From 34-65-8 sp964516135 (GTDB lineage: Bacteria > Pseudomonadota > Alphaproteobacteria > Sphingomonadales > Sphingomonadaceae): 64,000 nucleotides of DNA. Below the pieces are notes generated by a model that made no database searches, was not told the origin of the DNA, and was given only the letters and a program-made list of their open reading frames with translations. The translations under genes and the position numbers were made by a program. Positions 17,661 to 25,835 of the stretch are shown one piece after another. Each line of letters opens with the position of its first letter. The stretch's first letter is position 1. Location of the stretch: the NCBI GenBank assembly GCA_964516135.1, contig CAZEWN010000016.1, positions 1-64,000 on the forward strand, written 5' to 3'.

Positions 17661-18220
17661 GCGACGCGGCACGCACGGCGCTGGTCGCGGCGATGCGCCG
17701 CCTCGCCGAAGGCGACCGGGCCGCGCTGGAAGACATCTATCGCGCAACTTCGGCGAAACTATACGGCATCTGCTATCGTATCTTGGGTGATGCGAAGGAA
17801 GCTGAGGACGCCTTGCAGGATGTATATGTCAACCTGTGGCAACGCGCGTCGCGCTACGACCCGGACCGGGCGAGCCCGATCACCTGGCTGGCGGTGTTCG
17901 CGCGGAACCGGGCCGTCGACCGGTTGCGCGCCGGCGCCGCCCGCCGCGCCGCGCGCGCGCCGATCGAGGATGCCGCGGACCTTGCCCACGACGCGCCCTC
18001 TCCCGACACCCTCCTGGAGCGCGATGAGCGCAGCGCGCGGGTCTACCACTGCCTCGAAACGCTGGCCGCGGACCAGCGTGAAAACGTGCGGGAAGCCTTC
18101 CTCGGCGGACGTACTTATGCAGAGCTTGCCATGCGGCGCGGGGTTCCGCTCGGCACGATGAAGAGCGCGATGCGCCGCAGCCTGGCGCGGCTGCGAACCT
18201 GCATGGAGCAGGGCGAATGA
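17657..18220 (+). CDS. ECF sigma factor, SigK-like
   Basis: The 187-residue ECF sigma factor has region 2 (LYGICYRILGDAKEAEDALQDV, with WLAVFARNRAVDRLR as the -10-recognising end) and region 4 (GRTYAELAMRRGVPLGTMKSAM). Start at 17657 is chosen from the ATGA overlap with the upstream exporter; the region-2 distance from the start is normal. It overlaps the anti-sigma gene by four bases. Pairing with an RskA-type anti-sigma factor and a downstream fasciclin gene mirrors mycobacterial SigK. No promoter for the pair is visible inside the upstream gene. Confidence 0.92.
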   Translation: MSDAARTALVAAMRRLAEGDRAALEDIYRATSAKLYGICYRILGDAKEAEDALQDVYVNLWQRASRYDPDRASPITWLAVFARNRAVDRLRAGAARRAARAPIEDAADLAHDAPSPDTLLERDERSARVYHCLETLAADQRENVREAFLGGRTYAELAMRRGVPLGTMKSAMRRSLARLRTCMEQGE

Positions 18221-18930
18221 ACGACGGCCACAATACCGACGACGAGCACCGCGCGGCCGAATATGCGCTTGGCCTGCTGGAGGGCGAGGAATTGCTCGCC
18301 GCGCGCGCGCACCTTGCCCGCGACCCTTCATTCGCGGCCATGGTCGGGCGGTGGGAGCGTGACCTCGCGCCCTTGCTCGAAGAGATCGCAGGGCGGGATC
18401 CCCCGCCCGAACTGTGGCCGCGCATCGCCGCCGCGATCGACGCGCGCACCGCGACGGACCCGGTCGTGCGCCTCACCCGGCAGGTTCGCCTGTGGCAACG
18501 CGCCGCCGCCGGTGCGGCGATCGCGGCAGTTGCGGCGCTTGCCACGTTCTTCCTTGCACCGCAGACGACCACCAATCCGCTAAGCGGCACGCCGCCGCCG
18601 CTGGTTGCCTCGATCCCGATCGGTGATGCAGGGCCGCGCCTTGCGCTGACCTATCTCCCCGGTGAGCGGCGGATGCTGGTCTCGGCGAGCGGCCTTACCG
18701 CCGATGGCGTCCACGATCACGAACTGTGGCTGGTGCCCCGGCAGGGAGAGCTACGTTCGCTCGGCGTCGTACGCCCGGGCGAGGAGGTGAGCGTGGCCGT
18801 GGCCCCCGAAACTGCCGCGCTGATCCTCGACGGATCGCCGCTCGTGCTGACCCGCGAACCACTTGGCGGCAAACCGGCGGGGGCAGCGGCGGGGCCGATC
18901 GTGGCCGAGGGGGCGCTCACCGCGATCTGA
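18217..18930 (+). CDS. RskA-type anti-sigma factor
   Basis: The 237-residue single-pass membrane protein has an N-terminal cytoplasmic anti-sigma domain (DEHRAAEYALGLLEGEELLAA), a short linker, one membrane helix (AAAGAAIAAVAALATFFLA, about 92-112) and an extracytoplasmic RskA domain (VHDHELWLVPRQGELRSLGV). The cytoplasmic part has no zinc CHCC motif, so it is not a ZAS-type anti-sigma. It should hold the overlapping ECF sigma factor inactive until regulated proteolysis; the trigger is unknown. About 100 bases separate it from the fasciclin gene. Confidence 0.9.
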   Translation: MNDGHNTDDEHRAAEYALGLLEGEELLAARAHLARDPSFAAMVGRWERDLAPLLEEIAGRDPPPELWPRIAAAIDARTATDPVVRLTRQVRLWQRAAAGAAIAAVAALATFFLAPQTTTNPLSGTPPPLVASIPIGDAGPRLALTYLPGERRMLVSASGLTADGVHDHELWLVPRQGELRSLGVVRPGEEVSVAVAPETAALILDGSPLVLTREPLGGKPAGAAAGPIVAEGALTAI

Positions 18931-18955
18931 GCGCAACTTTTGTTTGCCTGCCGAT

Positions 18956-18982
18956 GCATCCGGGCGAGCCGCCGCTCCGTAT
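18956..18982 (+). promoter_or_regulatory. Candidate ECF promoter for the fasciclin gene
   Basis: GCATCC (18956-18961), 15 bases, CCGTAT (18977-18982), placed 50 bases before the fasciclin start. From memory, the mycobacterial SigK consensus is CCATCC, 16-17 bases, CCGAAT: each hexamer here differs at one position and the spacer is one or two bases shorter. It would make the fasciclin gene a direct target of the upstream sigma factor. Confidence 0.45.
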
Positions 18983-19032
18983 CTGACCATGCGGGACCCG
19001 TCCGGGCCCGAGCGTCACCAAGGAGTTCGGAT

Positions 19033-19596
19033 ATGTCACCCCAGTTGCAAGCCGCCACCTTCGCCGCTGTCGCCGCGATGGGCAGCTTCGCGATCGTCGC
19101 CACCGCGCCGGTTCAGGCGCACAATCACAGGCATCATGGGGCCGCCACCCAGCCCAACATCGTGGCCGCCGCGCAGGGTACGGGCGTGCACGAAACCCTG
19201 GTCGCCGCGGTTCGGGCGGCGGGCCTGGTCGAAACGCTGTCCGGACCCGGCCCCTTCACCGTATTCGCGCCGACCGATACCGCCTTCGCCAAGCTGCCCG
19301 ATGGCACCGTACCGAGCCTGCTGGAGACACGCAATCGTGACCGGCTGCGCGGGGTTCTGACCTATCACGTCGTCGCGGGCACGGTTTCGGCACGCGATCT
19401 TGCCGGACTGATCCGCCAGGGCGGCGGCACCGCACGCATCGACACGGTCGCGGGGGAAACACTCACAGCACGGCTCGCGAACGGCACCATCGTCATCACC
19501 GACGGAGCGGGCCGCGCAACCGCAGTGACACAGGCCGACGTGCGCGTGGCCAACGGCGTGATCCACGTCACCGACGGCGTGTTCCTGCCGGGCTGA
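19033..19596 (+). CDS. Secreted fasciclin (FAS1) domain protein
   Basis: The 187-residue protein has an N-terminal export signal (to about residue 35, ending VQAHNHRHHG) and a single FAS1 domain. The two FAS1 boxes are visible: GPFTVFAPTDTAFAKLP and VRVANGVIHVTDGVFLPG, with YHVV between. FAS1 domains mediate cell-surface adhesion; MPT70/MPT83 in mycobacteria are of this type and belong to the SigK regulon. The ATG at 19033 follows AAGGAG with 7-base spacing. A strong terminator follows. Confidence 0.93.
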   Translation: MSPQLQAATFAAVAAMGSFAIVATAPVQAHNHRHHGAATQPNIVAAAQGTGVHETLVAAVRAAGLVETLSGPGPFTVFAPTDTAFAKLPDGTVPSLLETRNRDRLRGVLTYHVVAGTVSARDLAGLIRQGGGTARIDTVAGETLTARLANGTIVITDGAGRATAVTQADVRVANGVIHVTDGVFLPG

Positions 19597-19619
19597 AGCT
19601 TCGTCAGCGCGCAACGAGA

Positions 19620-19650
19620 AAGGGCCGCCCGTCGCGCGCGGGCGGCCCTT
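19620..19650. terminator. Bidirectional terminator between the fasciclin gene and clpX
   Basis: A perfect 12-base stem AAGGGCCGCCCG / CGGGCGGCCCTT encloses a 7-base loop between convergent genes. The ends supply A and T runs of two to three bases on each side. Confidence 0.75.
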
Positions 19651-19682
19651 GTCGGTTCTGGTTGCGTTTACGGATCAGCGGC

Positions 19683-20948
19683 TCAGGCCGCGGCTTCCTT
19701 CTCGGCCTTGCCGCCGTGCACGCGGATCGGGTCCTTGCGCCCCTCGACCACATCCTTGTCGACCACGATCTCGTTCACCCCGTCCATGTCGGGCAGGTCG
19801 AACATGGTATCGAGCAGGATGCCCTCGACGATCGATCGCAGGCCGCGGGCGCCGGTCTTGCGCTTGATCGCGCGCTCCGCGATCGCGGTCAGCGCGTCTT
19901 CGGTGAAGGTCAGTTCCACGTCCTCGAGCTCAAACAGCTTGCGGTACTGCTTGACCAGCGCGTTCTTTGGCTCGCTGAGGATCTGCACCAGCGCCGGCAC
20001 GTCGAGATCGTGCAACGTGGCGATCACCGGCAGGCGGCCGACGAATTCGGGGATCAGGCCGAACTTGAGAAGATCCTCCGGCTCGCTCTTTTCGAGCAGT
20101 TCGCCCACGCGGCGTTTGTCCGGATCAGCGACATGGGCGCCGAAGCCGATCGAGCGCTTCTGCAAGCGATCCGCGATGATCTTGTCGAGGCCCGCAAACG
20201 CGCCGCCGCAGATGAACAGGATGTTGGTCGTGTCCACCTGCAGGAATTCCTGCTGCGGATGCTTGCGCCCGCCCTGCGGCGGGACCGAGGCAGTGGTGCC
20301 TTCCATCAGCTTGAGCAGCGCCTGCTGCACGCCTTCGCCCGACACGTCGCGCGTGATCGAGGGATTTTCCGCCTTGCGGGTGATTTTGTCGATCTCGTCG
20401 ATGTAGACGATGCCGTGCTGCGCCTTGTCGACGTTGTAATCCGACGCCTGGAGCAGCTTCAGGATGATGTTCTCGACATCCTCGCCCACGTAGCCCGCTT
20501 CGGTCAGCGTGGTGGCGTCGGCCATGGTGAACGGCACGTCGAAGGTGCGCGCCAATGTCTGCGCCAGCAGCGTCTTGCCCGAACCGGTCGGGCCGACCAG
20601 CAGGATGTTCGACTTCGCCAGTTCGATATCGGCGGTCTTGTTCGAGTGCTTCAGCCGCTTGTAATGGTTGTGCACCGCGACCGAGAGCACGCGCTTGGCG
20701 CGATCCTGTCCGATGACATAGTCATTGAGCGTGGTGAAGATGTCCATCGGCGTGGGGACTTCGCCTTCCTTGCGGCCCGTCAGCCCCGCCTTGGTTTCTT
20801 CCCGGATGATGTCGTTGCACAGCTCAACGCATTCGTCGCAGATGAACACGGTCGGGCCAGCGATCAGCTTGCGGACCTCGTGCTGCGACTTCCCGCAGAA
20901 ACTGCAGTAAAGGGTGCTCTTGCTATCGGTTCCGCTCAATTTGGTCAT
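19683..20948 (-). CDS. clpX: ATP-dependent Clp protease ATP-binding subunit ClpX
   Basis: The 421-residue AAA+ unfoldase delivers substrates to ClpP. It has an N-terminal zinc-binding domain with four cysteines (CSFCGKS and CDECVELC), Walker A GPTGSGKT, Walker B VYIDEIDK and the sensor/arginine finger region typical of ClpX. The C-terminus is alanine/lysine rich (GGKAEKEAAA). clpP lies 187 bases upstream on the same strand, the usual clpP-clpX order. In alphaproteobacteria ClpXP degrades CtrA, linking this gene to chpT in the same window. Confidence 0.98.
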   Translation of the reverse strand: MTKLSGTDSKSTLYCSFCGKSQHEVRKLIAGPTVFICDECVELCNDIIREETKAGLTGRKEGEVPTPMDIFTTLNDYVIGQDRAKRVLSVAVHNHYKRLKHSNKTADIELAKSNILLVGPTGSGKTLLAQTLARTFDVPFTMADATTLTEAGYVGEDVENIILKLLQASDYNVDKAQHGIVYIDEIDKITRKAENPSITRDVSGEGVQQALLKLMEGTTASVPPQGGRKHPQQEFLQVDTTNILFICGGAFAGLDKIIADRLQKRSIGFGAHVADPDKRRVGELLEKSEPEDLLKFGLIPEFVGRLPVIATLHDLDVPALVQILSEPKNALVKQYRKLFELEDVELTFTEDALTAIAERAIKRKTGARGLRSIVEGILLDTMFDLPDMDGVNEIVVDKDVVEGRKDPIRVHGGKAEKEAAA

Positions 20949-21135
20949 ATCCTGGTACGTCCCGATCCCTTTCCGGACTGATTCCGGGCGAGGGAATTGA
21001 CCGACTCTAAGGCCGGATGGGCATTAATCAACACACTCGCGGCATACCACACCCGGCTTGCCACAAGCTGAAACGGCACAGTTGCCGAAATCCTACGTTT
21101 CGCGTCCCGCGTCGGCACGATGCGGGCCGTGATGG

Positions 21136-21834
21136 TTACTCAGGCGCGCCGCCCGAACCGTCCTTGCCGCCGTCAGTCTCCGATTCCGGACGCGATTCGA
21201 ACACCTTGTCGACGATGCCGAATTTCAGCGCCTCGTCCGCTTCGAGGAAGGTATCGCGATCCATCGCCTTCTCGATGTCGGTCAGGCTCTGGCCGGTATA
21301 TTTGACGTAGAGATCGTTCATCCGCTGGCGGATCCGCAGGATCTCGCGCGCCTGGATTTCGATATCGCTCGCCATGCCGCGCGCGCCGCCGCTGGGCTGG
21401 TGCACCATGATGCGCGCATTGGGCAGCGCGATCCGCATCCCCGGCTCGCCCGCTGCGAGCAGGAAGCTGCCCATGCTGGCGGCCTGGCCGATGCACACGG
21501 TCGAAACGCGCGGCTTGATGTACTGCATGGTGTCGTGAATCGCCATGCCGGCGGTCACCACGCCGCCGGGCGAGTTGATATACATGCTGATCGGCTTGCT
21601 CGGGTTCTCGCTTTCGAGGAACAGCAGCTGGGCGACGATCAGCGACGCCATGTTATCCTCGACCTGGCCGGTCACGAACACGATCCGTTCGCGCAGCAGG
21701 CGGCTGAAGATGTCGAAGCTGCGCTCGCCCCGGCTGGTCTGCTCGACCACCACCGGAACCAGCGCCCCGGTCACCGGATCATGGGTGAACTGGCCCTGGG
21801 TTGCGTGGCCCTGGCTTCCGAACAGGTCGATCAT
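21136..21834 (-). CDS. clpP: ATP-dependent Clp protease proteolytic subunit ClpP
   Basis: The 232-residue serine protease forms the tetradecameric barrel with ClpX or ClpA. The triad is Ser120 (GQAASMGSFLL), His145 (IMVHQPSGG) and Asp194 (MDRDTFL); the spacings of 25 and 49 residues equal those in E. coli ClpP. ATG at 21834 follows GAGGGAA. The C-terminus has an extra Asp/Gly/Glu-rich tail of about 18 residues. A propeptide of about 20 residues is expected at the N-terminus. Confidence 0.98.
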   Translation of the reverse strand: MIDLFGSQGHATQGQFTHDPVTGALVPVVVEQTSRGERSFDIFSRLLRERIVFVTGQVEDNMASLIVAQLLFLESENPSKPISMYINSPGGVVTAGMAIHDTMQYIKPRVSTVCIGQAASMGSFLLAAGEPGMRIALPNARIMVHQPSGGARGMASDIEIQAREILRIRQRMNDLYVKYTGQSLTDIEKAMDRDTFLEADEALKFGIVDKVFESRPESETDGGKDGSGGAPE

Positions 21835-21863
21835 GAAATTCCCTCGCGTGTTTGGTCGAGCCG

Positions 21864-21894
21864 CTATGTCGCGTCGGACGTACCGATGTTCAAG
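21864..21894 (-). promoter_or_regulatory. Possible RpoH-type promoter upstream of clpP
   Basis: On the minus strand CTTGAA (21894-21889) is followed after 17 bases by CGACATAG (21871-21864), 30 bases before the clpP start. CTTGAA is the heat-shock -35 core; the downstream element matches the CCCCATNT type only partly. It is the best candidate in the 123-base divergent gap shared with the amidase gene. Confidence 0.35.
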
Positions 21895-21957
21895 GGCATT
21901 AACCGCGCGCATTGTGGAGCGCTTGCAATCCCGCCGTGCGATGGCACTGTTGGCACG

Positions 21958-23430
21958 ATGCACAAGCTCCTGGCCGCTTTCGCCTTTACCCTGCCGACCG
22001 CGCTCTTCGCCGCGCCGGGCGACGACCCGCAAACAGAGGCGCGCGAACAGATCGAGCGGATCGAGCGGCATGACGATGCAGGGCCGCAACTGCGCGCCGT
22101 GATTGTCCATGATGCCGATGCAGCGGCGAAGGCGGGACAAGCCACCGGGCCGCTTGCCGGGCGCACGGTGCTGGTGAAGGACAATATCGAATCGCGCGAA
22201 TGGCCGACCACCGCGGGCAGCCTTGCCCTGGCGAACAACCGGACCGGACGCGACGCTCCGATGATAACACGGCTGCGTGCGGCAGGCGGTGTGGTGCTGG
22301 GCAAGACCAACCTTTCCGAATGGGCCAATATCCGCAGCAACAATTCAACCAGCGGGTGGAGCGCTGTGGGCGGGCTGACGCGCAATCCCCACGCCATTGA
22401 CCGCAACGCCTGTGGATCGTCGAGCGGCAGCGGCGCGGCGATTGCTGCGGGATTCGCCTGGGCCGCGATCGGGACCGAGACCAACGGCTCGATCACCTGC
22501 CCCGCCAGCGTCAACGGGATTGTCGGGTTCAAGCCCACGGTGGGGCTGGTAAGCCGCACGCATGTGGTGCCGATCAGCGGCACGCAAGATACCGCCGGGC
22601 CGATGGCGCGGACCGTGGCCGACGCGGCCATGCTGCTCAACGCCATTGCGGGTGGCGATTCCGCCGACCCGGCCACTGCGGAGGCCGATGCGCGCAAGGC
22701 CGATTTTACCGCCGGTCTCATCACCGCCTCGCTGAAAGGGGTGCGTGTCGGCGTGCTGTCGGGCCAGATCGGCAACCGCGCCGACGTGCGTGCGCTGTTC
22801 GAGGCGGCGGTCGCCGATATGGAGCGGGCAGGCGCTACCGTGGTACGGATCGATTACGATTGGCCCGACGGTTTCTGGCAGCGTTCGCTGGCGGTGCTGC
22901 TGTTCGAACTGCGGCGCGACATGGATGCCTATCTCGGTTCGCTGCCTGGATCGGGCCTGCCCCGGTCGCTGGCCGATGTCGTCGCCTTCAACCGCGCCAA
23001 TGCCGAGGCGGAACTGCGCTGGTTCGACCAGGCGCTGTTCGAGCAGGCGCTGGCAGCGACCGACGAGGCGGCTTACCGCGAGGCGCTCGAAACGAACCTG
23101 GCGGCGACCCGGCGCGACGGGATCGACCGGCTGCTGGCGGAGCATGAAGTGGACGTTCTCGTCGCCCCGACCGCTGGACCGGCCTGGGTCACCGACCTCG
23201 TCAATGGCGACAGCTTCAGCGGAAGCATCGGCGCGGGTTCGCTGGCCGCGATCGCGGGCTATCCGCACCTGACCGTGCCGATGGGCGCGGTCGAGCGGCT
23301 GCCGGTCGGGATCAGCTTCATGGGCGGCAAGTGGCAGGACCATGCCGTGCTGAAGATCGGTGCCGCCTACGAACGGGCGCGCTCCGCGGCATTGCCGCAA
23401 CCTTCGCTTCAGCGGTGGCAGCCGGAATAG
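21958..23430 (+). CDS. Amidase-signature family hydrolase, exported
   Basis: The 490-residue protein has an N-terminal signal peptide (MHKLLAAFAFTLPTALFAAP) and a full amidase-signature domain. The Ser-cisSer-Lys triad is visible as Lys in TVLVKDNIE, the serine in GSSSGSGAAIAAGF and the serine in GTETNGSITCPASVNG. Exported members occur in sphingomonads and act on unidentified amides; the GatA role is excluded by the signal peptide and lack of GatB/C. It is divergent from clpP and convergent with tig, with terminators behind it. Confidence 0.9.
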   Translation: MHKLLAAFAFTLPTALFAAPGDDPQTEAREQIERIERHDDAGPQLRAVIVHDADAAAKAGQATGPLAGRTVLVKDNIESREWPTTAGSLALANNRTGRDAPMITRLRAAGGVVLGKTNLSEWANIRSNNSTSGWSAVGGLTRNPHAIDRNACGSSSGSGAAIAAGFAWAAIGTETNGSITCPASVNGIVGFKPTVGLVSRTHVVPISGTQDTAGPMARTVADAAMLLNAIAGGDSADPATAEADARKADFTAGLITASLKGVRVGVLSGQIGNRADVRALFEAAVADMERAGATVVRIDYDWPDGFWQRSLAVLLFELRRDMDAYLGSLPGSGLPRSLADVVAFNRANAEAELRWFDQALFEQALAATDEAAYREALETNLAATRRDGIDRLLAEHEVDVLVAPTAGPAWVTDLVNGDSFSGSIGAGSLAAIAGYPHLTVPMGAVERLPVGISFMGGKWQDHAVLKIGAAYERARSAALPQPSLQRWQPE

Positions 23431-23440
23431 CGCGAAAGCA

Positions 23441-23476
23441 CGAAGGGGCGGCGGGCTGGAACCCGCCGCCCCTTCG
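23441..23476. terminator. Bidirectional terminator between the amidase and tig
   Basis: A perfect 15-base stem, CGAAGGGGCGGCGGG with CCCGCCGCCCCTTCG, has a 6-base loop and is followed by AAAA on the plus strand. It is the strongest hairpin of its kind in the window. Confidence 0.8.
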
Positions 23477-23499
23477 AAAAGCGCAACCTGCCGTCGGGC

Positions 23500-25026
23500 T
23501 TACTTCTTGGCCGCGGCTTTCTTCGCCGGCGCTTTCTTGGCGGCGGGCTTTTCAACGGCGGGCTCGGCCTCGTCCTTTTTCGCCGCGGCTTTCTTCGTGG
23601 GCGCCTTCTTGACCGGCTCGGCCTTGTCGACGTCCTTCTTGGCAGCGGCCTTCTTGGCCGGAGCCTTCTTCGTCTTGGGCGCGGCAGCGGTGGCGGGTTC
23701 CTCGGCCTCGATGGCCGCTTCCAGTTCCTCGCGGGTCACTTCGCGCTCGGTGATCGTCGCCTTGTCGAACAGGAAGTCGACGACCTTGTCCTCGTACAGC
23801 GGCGCGCGAAGCTGCGCGGCGGCCATCGGATCCTGCTGGATATACTGGACGAAGCGGTCCTGATCCTCGGGCCGGTACTGCTGGCGCGCCTGCTGGATCA
23901 GCATCGACATTTCCTGCTGGGTCACGTCGACGCCGTTCTTCTGGCCGATTTCCGACAGTAGCAGGCCCAGGCGCACGCGGCGCTCGGCGATGCGGCGATA
24001 ATCGTCCTTTTCGGCCTCGATTTCCTTGAGCGCCTTGGCCGGATCCTCGTCGCGCGCCGCCTCCTGCTGGAGCTGCGCCCAAATCTGGTCAAATTCGGCA
24101 TCGACCATGCCCGCCGGCACGGCAAAATCGTGACCGGCGGCGAGCGCATCAAGCAGCTGGCGCTTCATCTGCGTGCGGGTCAGGCCATTGGTTTCCTGCT
24201 CAAGCTGACCGCGAAGCAGGCCCTTGAGCTGGTCGAGGCTTTCGAGGCCGAGGTTCTTGGCAAAATCCTCGTCAATCTTCGTCTCATCCTCGATCTTCAC
24301 CTGCTTGACGCGGATCGCGAACTGCGCGTCCTTGCCCTTCAGGTTTTCGGCCGGGTAATCGGCGGGGAAGGTCACGGTGATGGTCTTCTCGTCACCCGTC
24401 TTCGCGCCGGTGAGCTGTTCCTCGAAACCGGGGATGAATTGCCCCGAACCGAGCGTAAGTGGCGCATCCTCGGCCTTGCCGCCTTCGAATTCGACGCCAT
24501 CGATCGAGCCGGTGAAGTCGATGATCAGCTGGTCGCCATCCTGCGCCTTGCGCGCCTTGGGGGCGTCCTTCCAGCTTTTCTGCTGCCCGGCGATGCGCTG
24601 CACCGCCTCGTCAACCTGCGCGTCGGACACCGGTACAGTCAGCCGCTCGAGCGCAAGTCCGTCGATATCGGGCGTATCGATCTGCGGCAGCACCTCAAGA
24701 TCGACGCTCAGCACCGCGTCCTTGCCCTGATCGTAACCGTCGCCAAGTGTCACCGATGGCTGCATCGCGGGGCGCAGCTTCTGGTCCTTGAGCAGTTTGT
24801 CGACCGATTCGCGCAACACGTCGTTCACTGCCTGCGCGTGAAGCTGGTCGCCGTGCATCTTCCGCACCAGGTTTGCAGGAACCTTGCCGGGTCGGAACCC
24901 GGGCATCTTGACCTGCGGCGCGATCTTGCGGACCTCCGATTCGACCCGCGCATCAATGTCGGCTGCGGGGATGGTGACCTCGTAGCCGCGCTTCAGGCCC
25001 TCGTTGGTGGTCTCTTTGATCTGCAT
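23500..25026 (-). CDS. tig: Trigger factor with a long lysine/alanine-rich tail
   Basis: The 508-residue ribosome-associated chaperone and prolyl isomerase binds nascent chains at the exit tunnel. The ribosome-binding signature is GFRPGKVPANLV near residues 43-54; the FKBP-like domain (IDFTGSIDGVEFEGGKAED, FPADYPAENLKGKDAQF) spans about 150-245, then the helical C domain. About 75 residues beyond the usual end form a low-complexity tail with repeated PAKKAAAKK blocks, similar to histone H1/HupB tails. Such a tail could bind RNA or DNA; that is inference. tRNA-Leu lies just upstream on the same strand. Confidence 0.96.
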   Translation of the reverse strand: MQIKETTNEGLKRGYEVTIPAADIDARVESEVRKIAPQVKMPGFRPGKVPANLVRKMHGDQLHAQAVNDVLRESVDKLLKDQKLRPAMQPSVTLGDGYDQGKDAVLSVDLEVLPQIDTPDIDGLALERLTVPVSDAQVDEAVQRIAGQQKSWKDAPKARKAQDGDQLIIDFTGSIDGVEFEGGKAEDAPLTLGSGQFIPGFEEQLTGAKTGDEKTITVTFPADYPAENLKGKDAQFAIRVKQVKIEDETKIDEDFAKNLGLESLDQLKGLLRGQLEQETNGLTRTQMKRQLLDALAAGHDFAVPAGMVDAEFDQIWAQLQQEAARDEDPAKALKEIEAEKDDYRRIAERRVRLGLLLSEIGQKNGVDVTQQEMSMLIQQARQQYRPEDQDRFVQYIQQDPMAAAQLRAPLYEDKVVDFLFDKATITEREVTREELEAAIEAEEPATAAAPKTKKAPAKKAAAKKDVDKAEPVKKAPTKKAAAKKDEAEPAVEKPAAKKAPAKKAAAKK

Positions 25027-25099
25027 GGTGCGAACTCAAACCTTCTCAAGAAAACAGGCATCTGGGGTCGGTTTCGCGAAGGGCGCAGGGGCGCGTCAC

Positions 25100-25184
25100 T
25101 GGTGCGGGCGAAGGGACTCGAACCCCCACATCTTTCGATACTGGTACCTAAAACCAGCGCGTCTACCAGTTCCGCCACGCCCGC
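25100..25184 (-). tRNA. tRNA-Leu (anticodon UAG)
   Basis: The 85-base minus-strand sequence folds as a class II tRNA: acceptor GCGGGCG/CGCCCGC, anticodon stem CTGGT/ACCAG around TTTAGGT (anticodon TAG), a variable arm, T-loop GGTTCGAGTCC and an encoded ACCA end. It reads CUA and related leucine codons. Located 73 bases upstream of tig. Confidence 0.96.
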
Positions 25185-25328
25185 AACCCGAACGAAGCCG
25201 CGCGCGGGGACAGGCCCCACGCGAACAGGGGGCCGCCCTTACAAACGCACGCGCGAAAGGGCAAGCGGCGATGGTCGGCGGAACGCGCGGGGCGCGCCGG
25301 GCGTTGGATCAGTGAAAGGATTTGAACG

Positions 25329-25508
25329 ATGGCCACCCAGCCCGATCCCGCCCCCGACACCGTCGAACCGGTCTCCCCACCCGAGACACCGCCGCTCGAA
25401 ACACCGCAGGAAACACCCGATTCGATCCCGGACGAGATCGAGCCCATTCAGCCCGATCACGACAACCCCGGCCGTGGCCCGCTGGAGACCCCGCCGCCGC
25501 CGGATTGA
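25329..25508 (+). CDS. Small proline-rich acidic protein (59 aa)
   Basis: An open frame from ATG at 25329 to TGA at 25506-25508, with AAAGGA 8 bases upstream. The product is 59 residues, roughly a third proline and strongly acidic: repeats like ETPPLETPQETP and a central DSIPDEIEPIQPDHDN. No cysteine, no membrane segment, no known domain; it should be intrinsically disordered. It precedes the DUF3297 gene by 39 bases. Codon use resembles neighbours and the ribosome site is good, so I consider it a probable real gene of unknown function. Confidence 0.55.
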   Translation: MATQPDPAPDTVEPVSPPETPPLETPQETPDSIPDEIEPIQPDHDNPGRGPLETPPPPD

Positions 25509-25547
25509 CGGTTGCGGGCCGCCGCGCCCGGCATTAGGGGCGCGGGC

Positions 25548-25835
25548 ATGAGCGACGAGCAGACCCGCGACACCCCGCCCGATCATCTCTCGGTTAATCC
25601 GAGAAGCGAGTATTTCGACGCCGACCTGCTGCAGCGCGGCGTCGGTATCCGGTTCAAGGGGCGAGTACGCACCGATATCGAGGAATACTCGATTTCCGAA
25701 GGCTGGGTCCGGGTCCAGGCGGGGAAGGCCGTTGACCGCAAGGGACAGCCGTTGACGATCAAGCTCAACGGCCCTGTCGAAGCCTGGTTCGAGGATCTGG
25801 GCGAGAATCCTCCGGTGGCAAGGGCGCCCGACTAG
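25548..25835 (+). CDS. DUF3297 family protein
   Basis: A 95-residue soluble protein. The start at 25548 (MSDEQTRDTPPDHLSVNPRS) is preferred because homologues of DUF3297 begin with a similar LSVNPRSEYFDADLL segment. The body, GVGIRFKGRVRTDIEEYSIS then EGWVRVQAGKAVDRKGQPLT, covers the whole domain. Members are sometimes mislabelled glutathione peroxidase, without any peroxidase motif; the function is unknown. It converges with the CHAP gene, overlapping by four bases. Confidence 0.87.
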   Translation: MSDEQTRDTPPDHLSVNPRSEYFDADLLQRGVGIRFKGRVRTDIEEYSISEGWVRVQAGKAVDRKGQPLTIKLNGPVEAWFEDLGENPPVARAPD

